64,000 nt of DNA from the NCBI RefSeq assembly GCF_032854445.1, contig NW_027017990.1:62001-126000 (forward strand). The letters are read 5' to 3'. Under the pieces are notes generated by a model. The model saw only the letters and a program-made list of their open reading frames with translations. It did not search any database and was not told the origin of the DNA. The DNA comes from Liolophura sinensis (Eukaryota > Mollusca > Polyplacophora > Chitonida > Chitonidae). This document shows, in pieces, positions 25,801 through 41,200 of the stretch. Made by a program: the position numbers and the translations under genes. The stretch's first letter is position 1; each line of letters begins with the position of its first letter.

Positions 25801-28116
25801 TTTTGCTAATTGAAATCGGCTACATTAACTATGTACAATCGCGACTGGTCATTACTATATTCAACATTTCATTATAAGTTCTGTGCCCTTCGGTAGCCCA
25901 GACGACGTCAAATCTTTGGGCCAAGCCCATTTAACTCACCCAGCAAATGTCTTACTTCTAAGTCGAAGACAAACTCAATGTCTTTATCTATATGTAGAAA
26001 AAACCACACCATTTGTATATAAAAAAAACACAAGGTACTTGATACAACCCGCTGTAAAAAGTACAATTGAACACTGACCCACATCAATAAGGTGCCAAAG
26101 GATGCGCAATTGGGCCAGGCATCTCCAGCTGTTGAAAAATTGCAAATTTCCTTGGTTTCCATGGAGTAAGAGCCGTTGCTGGGCACGTGATCTTGACATC
26201 ATTGATTATTCATTTGTGGCTACAGCCAAAAGTATTGGTCGGAGAGCAACGCGGTTTGCACCATTCGATTTCTCGTCACAAAATACGTCGGATTAGCCTC
26301 TTACCAGCAGCATTGGAACAGTTTTTCCACTTTTGGATTTTTGCCTGGTCATTTTGCTAATTGAAATCGGCTACATTAACTATGTACAATCGCGACTGGT
26401 CATTACTATATTCAATATTTCATTATAAGTTATGTGCCCTTCGGTAGCCCAGACGACGTCAAATCTTTGGGCCAAACCCATTTAACTCACCCAGCAAATG
26501 TCTTACTTCTAAGTCGAAGACAAACTCAATGTCTTTATCTACATGTAGAAAAACCACACCATTTGTATATAAAAAAAACAAAAGGTACTTGATACAATCC
26601 GCTGTAAAAAGTACAATTGAACACTGACCCACATCAATAAGGTGCCAAAGGATGCGCAATTGGGCCAGGCATCTCCAGCTGTTGAAAAATTGCAAATTTC
26701 CTTGGTTTCCATGGAGTAAGAGCCGTTGCTGGGCACGTGATCTTGACATCATTGATTATTCATTTGTGGCTACAGCCAAAAGTATTGGTCGGAGAGCAAC
26801 GCGGTTTGCACCATTCGATTTCTCGTCACAAAATACGTCGGATTAGCCTCTTACCAGCAGCATTGGAACAGTTTTTCCACTTTTGGATTTTTGCCTGGTC
26901 ATTTTGCTAATTGAAATCGGCTACATTAACTATGTACAATCGCGACTGGTCATTACTATATTCAACTTTTCATTATAAGTTATGTGCCCTTCGGTAGCCC
27001 AGACGACGTCAAATCTTTGGGCCAAACCCATTTAACTCACCCAGCAAATGTCTTACTTCTAAGTCGAAGACAAACTCAATGTCTTTATCTACATGTAGAA
27101 AAACCACACCATTTGTATATAAAAAAAACACAAGGTACTTGATACAATCCGCTGTAAAAAGTACAATTGAACACTGACCCACATCAATAAGGTGCCAAAG
27201 GATGCGCAATTGGGCCAGGCATCTCCAGCTGTTGAAAAATTGCAAATTTCCTTGGTTTCCATGGAGTAAGAGCCGTTGCTGGGCACGTGATCTTGACATC
27301 ATTGATTATTCATTTGTGGCTACAGCCAAAAGTATTGGTCGGAGAGCAACGCGGTTTGCACCATTCGATTTCTCGTCACAAAATACGTCGGATTAGCCTC
27401 TTACCAGCAGCATTGGAACAGTTTTTCTACTTTTGGATTTTTGCCTGGTCTTTTTGCGAATTGAAATCGGCTACATTAACTATGTACAATCGCGACTGGT
27501 CATTACTATATTCAATATTTCATTATAAGTTATGTGCCCTTCGGTAGCCCAGACGACGTCAAATCTTTGGGCCAAACCCATTTAACTCACCCAGCAAATG
27601 TCTTACTTCTAAGTCGAAGACAAACTCAATGTCTTTATCTACATGTAGAAAAACCACACCATTTGTATATAAAAAAGCACAAGGTACTTGATACAATCCG
27701 CTGTAAAAAGTACAATTGAACACTGACCCACATCAATAAGGTGCCAAAAGATGCGCAATTGGGCCAGGCATCTCCAGCTGTTGAAAAATTGCAAATTTCC
27801 TTGGTTTCCATGGAGTAAGAGCCGTTGCTGGGCACGTGATCTTGACATCATTGATTATTCATTTGTGGCTACAGCCAAAAGTATTGGTCGGAGAGCAACG
27901 CGGTTTGCACCATTCGATTTCTCGTCACAAAATACGTCGGATTAGCCTCTTACCAGCAGCATTGGAACAGTTTTTCCACTTTTGGATTTTTGCCTGGTCT
28001 TTTTGCGAATTGAAATCGGGTACATTAGCTATGTACAATCGCGACTGGTCATTACTATATTCAATTTTTCATTATAAGTTATGTGCCCTTCGGTAGCCCA
28101 GACGACGTCAAATCTT

Positions 28117-30866
28117 TGGGCCAAGCCCATTTAACTCACCCAGCAAATGTCTTACTTCTAAGTCGAAGACAAACTCAATGTCTTTATCTACATGTAGAAA
28201 AACCACACCATTTGTATATAAAAAAAAACAAAAGGTACTTGATACAATCCGCTGTAAAAAGTACAATTGAACACTGACCCACATCAATAAGGTGCCAAAG
28301 GATGCGCAATTGGGCCAGGCATCTCCAGCTGTTGAAAAATTGCAAATTTCTATGGTTTCCATGGAGTAAGAGCCGTTGCTGGGCACGTGATCTTGACATC
28401 ATTGATTATTCATTTGTGGCTACAGCCAAAAGTATTGGTCGGAGAGCAACGCGGTTTGCACCATTCGATTTCTCGTCACAAAATACGTCGGATTAGCCTC
28501 TTACCAGCAGCATTGGAACAGCTTTTCCACTTTTGGATTTTTGCCTGGTCTTTTTGCGAATTGAAATCGGCTACATTAACTATGTACAATCGCGACTGGT
28601 CATTACTATATTCAACTTTTCATTATAAGTTATGTGCCCTTCGGTAGCCCAGACGACGTCAAATCTTTGGGCCAAGCCCATTTAACTCACCCAACAAATG
28701 TCTTACTTCTAAGTCGAAGACAAACTCAATGTCTTTATCTACATGTAGAAAAACCACACCATTTGTATATAAAAAAAACAAAAGGTACTTGATACAATCC
28801 GCTGTAAAAAGTACAATTGAACACTGACCCACATCAATAAGGTGCCAAAGGATGCGCAATTGGGCCAGGCATCTCCAGCTGTTGAAAAATTGCAAATTTC
28901 CTTGGTTTCCATGGAGTAAGAGCCGTTGCTGGGCACGTGATCTTGACATCATTGATTATTCATTTGTGGCTACAGCCAAAAGTATTGGTCGGAGAGCAAC
29001 GCGGTTTGCACCATTCGATTTCTCGTCACAAAATACGTCGGATTAGCCTCTTACCAGCAGCATTGGAACAGTTTTTCCACTTTTGGATTTTTGCCTGGTC
29101 ATTTTGCTAATTGAAATCGGCTACATTAACTATGTACAATCGCGACTGGTCATTACTATATTCAACATTTCATTATAAGTTCTGTGCCCTTCGGTAGCCC
29201 AGACGACGTCAAATCTTTGGGCCAAGCCCATTTAACTCACCCAGCAAATGTCTTACTTCTAAGTCGAAGACAAACTCAATGTCTTTATCTATATGTAGAA
29301 AAACCACACCATTTGTATATAAAAAAACACAAGGTACTTGATACAATCCGCTGTAAAAAGTACAATTGAACACTGACCCACATCAATAAGGTGCCAAAAG
29401 ATGCGCAATTGGGCCAGGCATCTCCAGCTGTTGAAAAATTGCAAATTTCCTTGGTTTCCATGGAGTAAGAGCCGTTGCTGGGCACGTGATCTTGACATCA
29501 TTGATTATTCATTTGTGGCTACAGCCAAAAGTATTGGTCGGAGAGCAACGCGGTTTGCACCATTCGATTTCTCGTCACAAAATACGTCGGATTAGCCTCT
29601 TACCAGCAGCATTGGAACAGTTTTTCCACTTTTGGATTTTTGCCTGGTCTTTTTGCTTATTGAAATCGGGTACATTAGCTATGTACAATCGCGACTGGTC
29701 ATTACTATATTCAATTTTTCATTATAAGTTATGTGCCCTTCGGTAGCCCAGACGACGTCAAATCTTTGGGCCAAGCCCATTTAACTCACCCAGCAAATGT
29801 CTTACTTCTAAGTCGAAGACAAACTCAATGTCTTTATCTACATGTAGAAAAACCACACCATTTGTATATAAAAAAAAACAAAAGGTACTTGATACAATCC
29901 GCTGTAAAAAGTACAATTGAACACTGACCCACATCAATAAGGTGCCAAAGGATGCGCAATTGGGCCAGGCATCTCCAGCTGTTGAAAAATTGCAAATTTC
30001 CTTGGTTTCCATGGAGTAAGAGCCGTTGCTGGGCACGTGATCTTGACATCATTGATTATTCATTTGTGGCTACAGCCAAAAGTATTGGTCGGAGAGCAAC
30101 GCGGTTTGCACCATTCGATTTCTCGTCACAAAATACGTCGGATTAGCCTCTTACCAGCAGCATTGGAACAGTTTTTCTACTTTTGGATTTTTGCCTGGTC
30201 TTTTTGCGAATTGAAATCGGCTACATTAACTATGTACAATCGCGACTGGTCATTACTATATTCAACATTTCATTATAAGTTATGTGCCCTTCGGTAGCCC
30301 AGACGACGTCAAATCTTTGGGCCAAACCCATTTAACTCACCCAGCAAATGTCTTACTTCTAAGTCGAAGACAAACTCAATGTCTTTATCTACATGTAGAA
30401 AAACCACATCATTTGTATATAAAAAAACACAAGGTACTTGATACAATCCGCTGTAAAAAGTACAATTGAACACTGACCCACATCAATAAGGTGCCAAAAG
30501 ATGCGCAATTGGGCCAGGCATCTCCAGCTGTTGAAAAATTGCAAATTTCCTTGGTTTCCATGGAGTAAGAGCCGTTGCTGGGCACGTGATCTTGACATCA
30601 TTGATTATTCATTTGTGGCTACAGCCAAAAGTATTGGTCGGAGAGCAACGCGGTTTGCACCATTCGATTTCTCGTCACAAAATACGTCGGATTAGCCTCT
30701 TACCAGCAGCATTGGAACAGTTTTTCCACTTTTGGATTTTTGCCTGGTCTTTTTGCTTATTGAAATCGGGTACATTAGCTATGTACAATCGCGACTGGTC
30801 ATTACTATATTCAATTTTTCATTATAAGTTATGTGCCCTTCGGTAGCCCAGACGACGTCAAATCTT
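28117..30866 (+). repeat. 5-monomer higher-order repeat, copy 1 (2,750 bp)
   Basis: Five monomer types in order: a (landmark 28302; ttctatgg, acagcttttcc); b (28852; caacaaatg, ggtcattttgc, agttctgtgcc); c (29401; tctatatgtag, aaagatg, gcttattg, gggtacattagc, caattttt); d (29952; long A-run with acaaaagg, tctacttttgg, caacattt); e (30501; ccaaaccca, cacatcatt, aaagatg, gcttattg, gggtacattagc). The a-e order repeats exactly in the next 2,750 bp. Type a is 551 bp and c and e start one or two bases early because their A-runs are shorter, so even the length pattern repeats. Types c and e resemble each other more than their neighbours. Confidence 0.9.
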
Positions 30867-33616
30867 TGGGCCAAGCCCATTTAACTCACCCAGCAAATGT
30901 CTTACTTCTAAGTCGAAGACAAACTCAATGTCTTTATCTACATGTAGAAAAACCACACCATTTGTATATAAAAAAAAACAAAAGGTACTTGATACAATCC
31001 GCTGTAAAAAGTACAATTGAACACTGACCCACATCAATAAGGTGCCAAAGGATGCGCAATTGGGCCAGGCATCTCCAGCTGTTGAAAAATTGCAAATTTC
31101 TATGGTTTCCATGGAGTAAGAGCCGTTGCTGGGCACGTGATCTTGACATCATTGATTATTCATTTGTGGCTACAGCCAAAAGTATTGGTCGGAGAGCAAC
31201 GCGGTTTGCACCATTCGATTTCTCGTCACAAAATACGTCGGATTAGCCTCTTACCAGCAGCATTGGAACAGCTTTTCCACTTTTGGATTTTTGCCTGGTC
31301 TTTTTGCGAATTGAAATCGGCTACATTAACTATGTACAATCGCGACTGGTCATTACTATATTCAACTTTTCATTATAAGTTATGTGCCCTTCGGTAGCCC
31401 AGACGACGTCAAATCTTTGGGCCAAGCCCATTTAACTCACCCAACAAATGTCTTACTTCTAAGTCGAAGACAAACTCAATGTCTTTATCTACATGTAGAA
31501 AAACCACACCATTTGTATATAAAAAAAACACAAGGTACTTGATACAATCCGCTGTAAAAAGTACAATTGAACACTGACCCACATCAATAAGGTGCCAAAG
31601 GATGCGCAATTGGGCCAGGCATCTCCAGCTGTTGAAAAATTGCAAATTTCCTTGGTTTCCATGGAGTAAGAGCCGTTGCTGGGCACGTGATCTTGACATC
31701 ATTGATTATTCATTTGTGGCTACAGCCAAAAGTATTGGTCGGAGAGCAACGCGGTTTGCACCATTCGATTTCTCGTCACAAAATACGTCGGATTAGCCTC
31801 TTACCAGCAGCATTGGAACAGTTTTTCCACTTTTGGATTTTTGCCTGGTCATTTTGCTAATTGAAATCGGCTACATTAACTATGTACAATCGCGACTGGT
31901 CATTACTATATTCAACATTTCATTATAAGTTCTGTGCCCTTCGGTAGCCCAGACGACGTCAAATCTTTGGGCCAAGCCCATTTAACTCACCCAGCAAATG
32001 TCTTACTTCTAAGTCGAAGACAAACTCAATGTCTTTATCTATATGTAGAAAAACCACACCATTTGTATATAAAAAAACACAAGGTACTTGATACAATCCG
32101 CTGTAAAAAGTACAATTGAACACTGACCCACATCAATAAGGTGCCAAAAGATGCGCAATTGGGCCAGGCATCTCCAGCTGTTGAAAAATTGCAAATTTCC
32201 TTGGTTTCCATGGAGTAAGAGCCGTTGCTGGGCACGTGATCTTGACATCATTGATTATTCATTTGTGGCTACAGCCAAAAGTATTGGTCGGAGAGCAACG
32301 CGGTTTGCACCATTCGATTTCTCGTCACAAAATACGTCGGATTAGCCTCTTACCAGCAGCATTGGAACAGTTTTTCCACTTTTGGATTTTTGCCTGGTCT
32401 TTTTGCTTATTGAAATCGGGTACATTAGCTATGTACAATCGCGACTGGTCATTACTATATTCAATTTTTCATTATAAGTTATGTGCCCTTCGGTAGCCCA
32501 GACGACGTCAAATCTTTGGGCCAAGCCCATTTAACTCACCCAGCAAATGTCTTACTTCTAAGTCGAAGACAAACTCAATGTCTTTATCTACATGTAGAAA
32601 AACCACACCATTTGTATATAAAAAAAAACAAAAGGTACTTGATACAATCCGCTGTAAAAAGTACAATTGAACACTGACCCACATCAATAAGGTGCCAAAG
32701 GATGCGCAATTGGGCCAGGCATCTCCAGCTGTTGAAAAATTGCAAATTTCCTTGGTTTCCATGGAGTAAGAGCCGTTGCTGGGCACGTGATCTTGACATC
32801 ATTGATTATTCATTTGTGGCTACAGCCAAAAGTATTGGTCGGAGAGCAACGCGGTTTGCACCATTCGATTTCTCGTCACAAAATACGTCGGATTAGCCTC
32901 TTACCAGCAGCATTGGAACAGTTTTTCTACTTTTGGATTTTTGCCTGGTCTTTTTGCGAATTGAAATCGGCTACATTAACTATGTACAATCGCGACTGGT
33001 CATTACTATATTCAACATTTCATTATAAGTTATGTGCCCTTCGGTAGCCCAGACGACGTCAAATCTTTGGGCCAAACCCATTTAACTCACCCAGCAAATG
33101 TCTTACTTCTAAGTCGAAGACAAACTCAATGTCTTTATCTACATGTAGAAAAACCACATCATTTGTATATAAAAAAACACAAGGTACTTGATACAATCCG
33201 CTGTAAAAAGTACAATTGAACACTGACCCACATCAATAAGGTGCCAAAAGATGCGCAATTGGGCCAGGCATCTCCAGCTGTTGAAAAATTGCAAATTTCC
33301 TTGGTTTCCATGGAGTAAGAGCCGTTGCTGGGCACGTGATCTTGACATCATTGATTATTCATTTGTGGCTACAGCCAAAAGTATTGGTCGGAGAGCAACG
33401 CGGTTTGCACCATTCGATTTCTCGTCACAAAATACGTCGGATTAGCCTCTTACCAGCAGCATTGGAACAGTTTTTCCACTTTTGGATTTTTGCCTGGTCT
33501 TTTTGCTTATTGAAATCGGGTACATTAGCTATGTACAATCGCGACTGGTCATTACTATATTCAATTTTTCATTATAAGTTATGTGCCCTTCGGTAGCCCA
33601 GACGACGTCAAATCTT
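30867..33616 (+). repeat. 5-monomer higher-order repeat, copy 2 (2,750 bp)
   Basis: Landmarks at 31052, 31602, 32151, 32702 and 33251 carry the same a-b-c-d-e markers as copy 1, at offset 2,750. The one difference I noticed is in type b, which reads acacaagg here and acaaaagg in copies 1 and 3. Near-identity of adjacent copies, against several differences between neighbouring monomer types, is the defining signature of higher-order repeat amplification. Confidence 0.9.
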
Positions 33617-35266
33617 TGGGCCAAGCCCATTTAACTCACCCAGCAAATGTCTTACTTCTAAGTCGAAGACAAACTCAATGTCTTTATCTACATGTAGAAA
33701 AACCACACCATTTGTATATAAAAAAAAACAAAAGGTACTTGATACAATCCGCTGTAAAAAGTACAATTGAACACTGACCCACATCAATAAGGTGCCAAAG
33801 GATGCGCAATTGGGCCAGGCATCTCCAGCTGTTGAAAAATTGCAAATTTCTATGGTTTCCATGGAGTAAGAGCCGTTGCTGGGCACGTGATCTTGACATC
33901 ATTGATTATTCATTTGTGGCTACAGCCAAAAGTATTGGTCGGAGAGCAACGCGGTTTGCACCATTCGATTTCTCGTCACAAAATACGTCGGATTAGCCTC
34001 TTACCAGCAGCATTGGAACAGCTTTTCCACTTTTGGATTTTTGCCTGGTCTTTTTGCGAATTGAAATCGGCTACATTAACTATGTACAATCGCGACTGGT
34101 CATTACTATATTCAACTTTTCATTATAAGTTATGTGCCCTTCGGTAGCCCAGACGACGTCAAATCTTTGGGCCAAGCCCATTTAACTCACCCAACAAATG
34201 TCTTACTTCTAAGTCGAAGACAAACTCAATGTCTTTATCTACATGTAGAAAAACCACACCATTTGTATATAAAAAAAACAAAAGGTACTTGATACAATCC
34301 GCTGTAAAAAGTACAATTGAACACTGACCCACATCAATAAGGTGCCAAAGGATGCGCAATTGGGCCAGGCATCTCCAGCTGTTGAAAAATTGCAAATTTC
34401 CTTGGTTTCCATGGAGTAAGAGCCGTTGCTGGGCACGTGATCTTGACATCATTGATTATTCATTTGTGGCTACAGCCAAAAGTATTGGTCGGAGAGCAAC
34501 GCGGTTTGCACCATTCGATTTCTCGTCACAAAATACGTCGGATTAGCCTCTTACCAGCAGCATTGGAACAGTTTTTCCACTTTTGGATTTTTGCCTGGTC
34601 ATTTTGCTAATTGAAATCGGCTACATTAACTATGTACAATCGCGACTGGTCATTACTATATTCAACATTTCATTATAAGTTCTGTGCCCTTCGGTAGCCC
34701 AGACGACGTCAAATCTTTGGGCCAAGCCCATTTAACTCACCCAGCAAATGTCTTACTTCTAAGTCGAAGACAAACTCAATGTCTTTATCTATATGTAGAA
34801 AAACCACACCATTTGTATATAAAAAAACACAAGGTACTTGATACAATCCGCTGTAAAAAGTACAATTGAACACTGACCCACATCAATAAGGTGCCAAAAG
34901 ATGCGCAATTGGGCCAGGCATCTCCAGCTGTTGAAAAATTGCAAATTTCCTTGGTTTCCATGGAGTAAGAGCCGTTGCTGGGCACGTGATCTTGACATCA
35001 TTGATTATTCATTTGTGGCTACAGCCAAAAGTATTGGTCGGAGAGCAACGCGGTTTGCACCATTCGATTTCTCGTCACAAAATACGTCGGATTAGCCTCT
35101 TACCAGCAGCATTGGAACAGTTTTTCCACTTTTGGATTTTTGCCTGGTCTTTTTGCTTATTGAAATCGGGTACATTAGCTATGTACAATCGCGACTGGTC
35201 ATTACTATATTCAATTTTTCATTATAAGTTATGTGCCCTTCGGTAGCCCAGACGACGTCAAATCTT
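33617..35266 (+). repeat. 5-monomer higher-order repeat, partial copy 3 (a-b-c)
   Basis: Landmarks 33802 (a), 34352 (b) and 34901 (c) follow the same order. The next monomer (landmark 35452, from 35,267) is again type a, with ttctatgg and acagcttttcc, so types d and e are missing. Because c and e are alike (both have gcttattg, gggtacattagc and caattttt), an exchange between a c and an e would remove d and e exactly as seen. The type-a monomer at 35,267 carries a private gagagtaac. The series ends there; the monomer after it (landmark 36002) has cagcaaatg and lacks agttctgtgcc. Confidence 0.85.
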
Positions 35267-38200
35267 TGGGCCAAGCCCATTTAACTCACCCAGCAAATGT
35301 CTTACTTCTAAGTCGAAGACAAACTCAATGTCTTTATCTACATGTAGAAAAACCACACCATTTGTATATAAAAAAAAACAAAAGGTACTTGATACAATCC
35401 GCTGTAAAAAGTACAATTGAACACTGACCCACATCAATAAGGTGCCAAAGGATGCGCAATTGGGCCAGGCATCTCCAGCTGTTGAAAAATTGCAAATTTC
35501 TATGGTTTCCATGGAGTAAGAGCCGTTGCTGGGCACGTGATCTTGACATCATTGATTATTCATTTGTGGCTACAGCCAAAAGTATTGGTCGGAGAGTAAC
35601 GCGGTTTGCACCATTCGATTTCTCGTCACAAAATACGTCGGATTAGCCTCTTACCAGCAGCATTGGAACAGCTTTTCCACTTTTGGATTTTTGCCTGGTC
35701 TTTTTGCGAATTGAAATCGGCTACATTAACTATGTACAATCGCGACTGGTCATTACTATATTCAACTTTTCATTATAAGTTATGTGCCCTTCGGTAGCCC
35801 AGACGACGTCAAATCTTTGGGCCAAGCCCATTTAACTCACCCAGCAAATGTCTTACTTCTAAGTCGAAGACAAACTCAATGTCTTTATCTACATGTAGAA
35901 AAACCACACCATTTGTATATAAAAAAAACAAAAGGTACTTGATACAATCCGCTGTAAAAAGTACAATTGAACACTGACCCACATCAATAAGGTGCCAAAG
36001 GATGCGCAATTGGGCCAGGCATCTCCAGCTGTTGAAAAATTGCAAATTTCCTTGGTTTCCATGGAGTAAGAGCCGTTGCTGGGCACGTGATCTTGACATC
36101 ATTGATTATTCATTTGTGGCTACAGCCAAAAGTATTGGTCGGAGAGCAACGCGGTTTGCACCATTCGATTTCTCGTCACAAAATACGTCGGATTAGCCTC
36201 TTACCAGCAGCATTGGAACAGTTTTTCCACTTTTGGATTTTTGCCTGGTCATTTTGCTAATTGAAATCGGCTACATTAACTATGTACAATCGCGACTGGT
36301 CATTACTATATTCAACTTTTCATTATAAGTTATGTGCCCTTCGGTAGCCCAGACGACGTCAAATCTTTGGGCCAAACCCATTTAACTCACCCAGCAAATG
36401 TCTTACTTCTAAGTCGAAGACAAACTCAATGTCTTTATCTACATGTAGAAAAACCACACCATTTGTATATAAAACAAACACAAGGTACTTGATACAATCC
36501 GCTGTAAAAAGTACAATTGAACACTGACCCACATCAATAAGGTGCCAAAGGATGCGCAATTGGGCCAGGCATCTCCAGCTGTTGAAAAATTGCAAATTTC
36601 CTTGGTTTCCATGGAGTAAGAGCCGTTGCTGGGCACGTGATCTTGACATCATTGATTATTCATTTGTGGCTACAGCCAAAAGTATTGGTTGGAGAGCAAC
36701 GCGGTTTGCACCATTCGATTTCTCGTCACAAAATACGTCGGATTAGCCTCTTACCAGCAGCATTGGAACAGTTTTTCTACTTTTGGATTTTTGCCTGGTC
36801 TTTTTGCTTATTGAAATCGGCTACATTAACTATGTACAATCGCGACTGGTCATTACTATATTCAACATTTCATTATAAGTTATGTGCCCTTCGGTAGCCC
36901 AGACGACGTCAAATCTTTGGGCCAAACCCATTTAACTCACCCAGCAAATGTCTTACTTCTAAGTCGAAGACAAACTCAATGTCTTTATCTACATGTAGAA
37001 AAACCACACCATTTGTATATAAAAAAAAACACAAGGTACTTGATACAATCCGCTGTAAAAAGTACAATTGAACACTGACCCACATCAATAAGGTGCCAAA
37101 GGATGCGCAATTGGGCCAGGCATCTCCAGCTGTTGAAAAATTGCAAATTTCCTTGGTTTCCATGGAGTAAGAGCCGTTGCTGGGCACGTGATCTTGACAT
37201 CATTGATTATTCATTTGTGGCTACAGCCAAAAGTATTGGTCGGAGAGCAACGCGGTTTGCACCATTCGATTTCTCGTCACAAAATACGTCGGATTAGCCT
37301 CTTACCAGCAGCATTGGAACAGTTTTTCCACTTTTGGATTTTTGCCTGGTCTTTTTGCGAATTGAAATCGGCTACATTAACTATGTACAATCGCGACTGG
37401 TCATTACTATATTCAATTTTTCATTATAAGTTATGTGCCCTTCGGTAGCCCAGACGACGTCAAATCTTTGGGCCAAGCCCATTTAACTCACCCAACAAAT
37501 GTCTTACTTCTAAGTCGAAGACAAACTCAATGTCTTTATCTACATGTAGAAAAACCACACCATTTGTATATAAAAAAAACAAAAGGTACTTGATACAATC
37601 CGCTGTAAAAAGTACAATTGAACACTGACCCACATCAATAAGGTGCCAAAGGATGCGCAATTGGGCCAGGCATCTCCAGCTGTTGAAAAATTGCAAATTT
37701 CCTTGGTTTCCATGGAGTAAGAGCCGTTGCTGGGCACGTGATCTTGACATCATTGATTATTCATTTGTGGCTACAGCCAAAAGTATTGGTCGGAGAGCAA
37801 CGCGGTTTGCACCATTCGATTTCTCGTCACAAAATACGTCGGATTAGCCTCTTACCAGCAGCATTGGAACAGTTTTTCCACTTTTGGATTTTTGCCTGGT
37901 CATTTTGCTAATTGAAATCGGCTACATTAACTATGTACAATCGCGACTGGTCATTACTATATTCAACATTTCATTATAAGTTCTGTGCCCTTCGGTAGCC
38001 CAGACGACGTCAAATCTTTGGGCCAAGCCCATTTAACTCACCCAGCAAATGTCTTACTTCTAAGTCGAAGACAAACTCAATGTCTTTATCTACATGTAGA
38101 AAAACCACACCATTTGTATATAAAAAAAACACAAGGTACTTGATACAACCCGCTGTAAAAAGTACAATTGAACACTGACCCACATCAATAAGGTGCCAAA

Positions 38201-41200
38201 GGATGCGCAATTGGGCCAGGCATCTCCAGCTGTTGAAAAATTGCAAATTTCCTTGGTTTCCATGGAGTAAGAGCCGTTGCTGGGCACGTGATCTTGACAT
38301 CATTGATTATTCATTTGTGGCTACAGCCACAAGTATTGGTCGGAGAGCAACGCGGTTTGCACCATTCGATTTCTCGTCACAAAATACGTCGGATTAGCCT
38401 CTTACCAGCAGCATTGGAACAGTTTTTCCACTTTTGGATTTTTGCCTGGTCATTTTGCTAATTGAAATCGGCTACATTAACTATGTACAATCGCGACTGG
38501 TCATTACTATATTCAACTTTTCATTATAAGTTATGTGCCCTTCGGTAGCCCAGACGACGTCAAATCTTTGGGCCAAACCCATTTAACTCACCCAGCAAAT
38601 GTCTTACTTCTAAGTCGAAGACAAACTCAATGTCTTTATCTACATGTAGAAAAACCACACCATTTGTATATAAAAAAAACACAAGGTACTTGATACAATC
38701 CGCTGTAAAAAGTACAATTGAACACTGACCCACATCAATAAGGTGCCAAAGGATGCGCAATTGGGCCAGGCATCTCCAGCTGTTGAAAAATTGCAAATTT
38801 CCTTGGTTTCCATGGAGTAAGAGCCGTTGCTGGGCACGTGATCTTGACATCATTGATTATTCATTTGTGGCTACAGCCAAAAGTATTGGTCGGAGAGCAA
38901 CGCGGTTTGCACCATTCGATTTCTCGTCACAAAATACGTCGGATTAGCCTCTTACCAGCAGCATTGGAACAGTTTTTCTACTTTTGGATTTTTGCCTGGT
39001 CTTTTTGCTAATTGAAATCGGCTACATTAACTATGTACAATCGCGACTGGTCATTACTATATTCAACTTTTCATTATAAGTTATGTGCCCTTCGGTAGCC
39101 CAGACGACGTCAAATCTTTGAGCCAAACCCATTTAACTCACCCAGCAAATGTCTTACTTCTAAGTCGAAGACAAACTCAATGTCTTTATCTACATGTAGA
39201 AAAACCACACCATTTGTATATAAAAAAAACACAAGGTACTTGATACAATCCGCTGTAAAAAGTACAATTGAACACTGACCCACATCAATAAGGTGCCAAA
39301 GGATGCGCAATTGGGCCAGGCATCTCCAGCTGTTGAAAAATTGCAAATTTCCTTGGTTTCCATGGAGTAAGAGCCGTTGCTGGGCACGTGATCTTGACAT
39401 CATTGATTATTCATTTGTGGCTACAGCCAAAAGTATTGGTTGGAGAGCAACGCGGTTTGCACCATTCGATTTCTCGTCACAAAATACGTCGGATTAGTCT
39501 CTTACCAGCAGCATTGGAACAGTTTTTCTACTTTTGGATTTTTGCCTGGTCTTTTTGCGAATTGAAATCGGCTACATTAACTATGTACAATCGCGACTGG
39601 TCATTACTATATTCAACATTTCATTATAAGTTATGTGCCCTTCGGTAGCCCAGACGACGTCAAATCTTTGGGCCAAACCCATTTAACTCACCCAGCAAAT
39701 GTCTTACTTCTAAGTCGAAGACAAACTCAATGTCTTTATCTACATGTAGAAAAACCACACCATTTGTATATAAAAAAAACACAAGGTACTTGATACAATC
39801 CGCTGTAAAAAGTACAATTGAACACTGACCCACATCAATAAGGTGCCAAAGGATGCGCAATTGGGCCAGGCATCTCCAGCTGTTGAAAAATTGCAAATTT
39901 CCTTGGTTTCCATGGAGTAAGAGCCGTTGCTGGGCACGTGATCTTGACATCATTGATTATTCATTTGTGGCTACAGCCAAAAGTATTGGTCGGAGAGCAA
40001 CGCGGTTTGCACCATTCGATTTCTCGTCACAAAATACGTCGGATTAGCCTCTTACGAGCAGCATTGGAACAGTTTTTCCACTTTTGGATTTTTGCCTGTT
40101 CTTTTTGCGAATTGAAATCGGCTGCATTAACTATGTACAATCGCGACTGGTCATTACTATATTCAACTTTTCATTATAAGTTAGGTGCCCTTCGGTAGCC
40201 CAGACGACGTCAAATCTTTGGGCCAAGCCCATTTAACTCACCCAACAAATGTCTTACTATTAAGTCGAAGACAAACTCAATGTCTTTATCTACATGTAGA
40301 AAAACCACACCATTTGTATGTAAAAAAAAACAGAAGGTACTTGATACAATCCGCTGTAAAAAGTACAATTGAACACTGACCCACATCAATAAGGTGCCAA
40401 AGGATGCGCAATTGGGCCAGGCATCTCCAGCTGTTGAAAAATTGCAAATTTCCTTGGTTTCCATGGAGTAAGAGCCGTTGCTGGGCACGTGATCTTGACA
40501 TCATTGATTATTCATTTGTGGCTACAGCCAAAAGTATTGGTCGGAGAGCAACGCGGTTTGCACCATTCGATTTCTCGTCACAAAATACGTCGGATTAGCC
40601 TCTTACCAGCAGCATTGGAACAGTTTTTCCACTTTTGGATTTTTGCCTGGTCATTTTGCGAATTGAAATCGGCTACATTAACTATGTACAATCGCGACTG
40701 GTCATTACTATATTCAACATTTCATTATAAGTTATGTGCCCTTCGGTAGCCCAGACGACGTCAAATCTTTGGACCAAGCCCATTTAACTCACCCAGCAAA
40801 TGTCTTACTTCTAAGTCGAAGACAAACTCAATGTCTTTATCTACATGTAGAAAAACCACACCATTTGTATATAAAAAAAACACAAGGTACTTGATACAAC
40901 CCGCTGTAAAAAGTACAATTAAACACTGACCCACATCAATAAGGTGCCAAAGGATGCGCAATTGGGCCAGGCATCTCCAGCTGTTGAAAAATTGCAAATT
41001 TCCTTGGTTTCCATGGAGTAAGAGCCGTTGCTGGGCACGTGATCTTGACATCATTGATTATTCATTTGTGGCTACAGCCAAAAGTATTGGTCGGAGAGCA
41101 ACGCGGTTTGCACCATTCGATTTCTCGTCACAAAATACGTCGGATTAGCCTCTTACCAGCAGCATTGGAACAGTTTTTCCACTTTTGGATTTTTGCCTGG

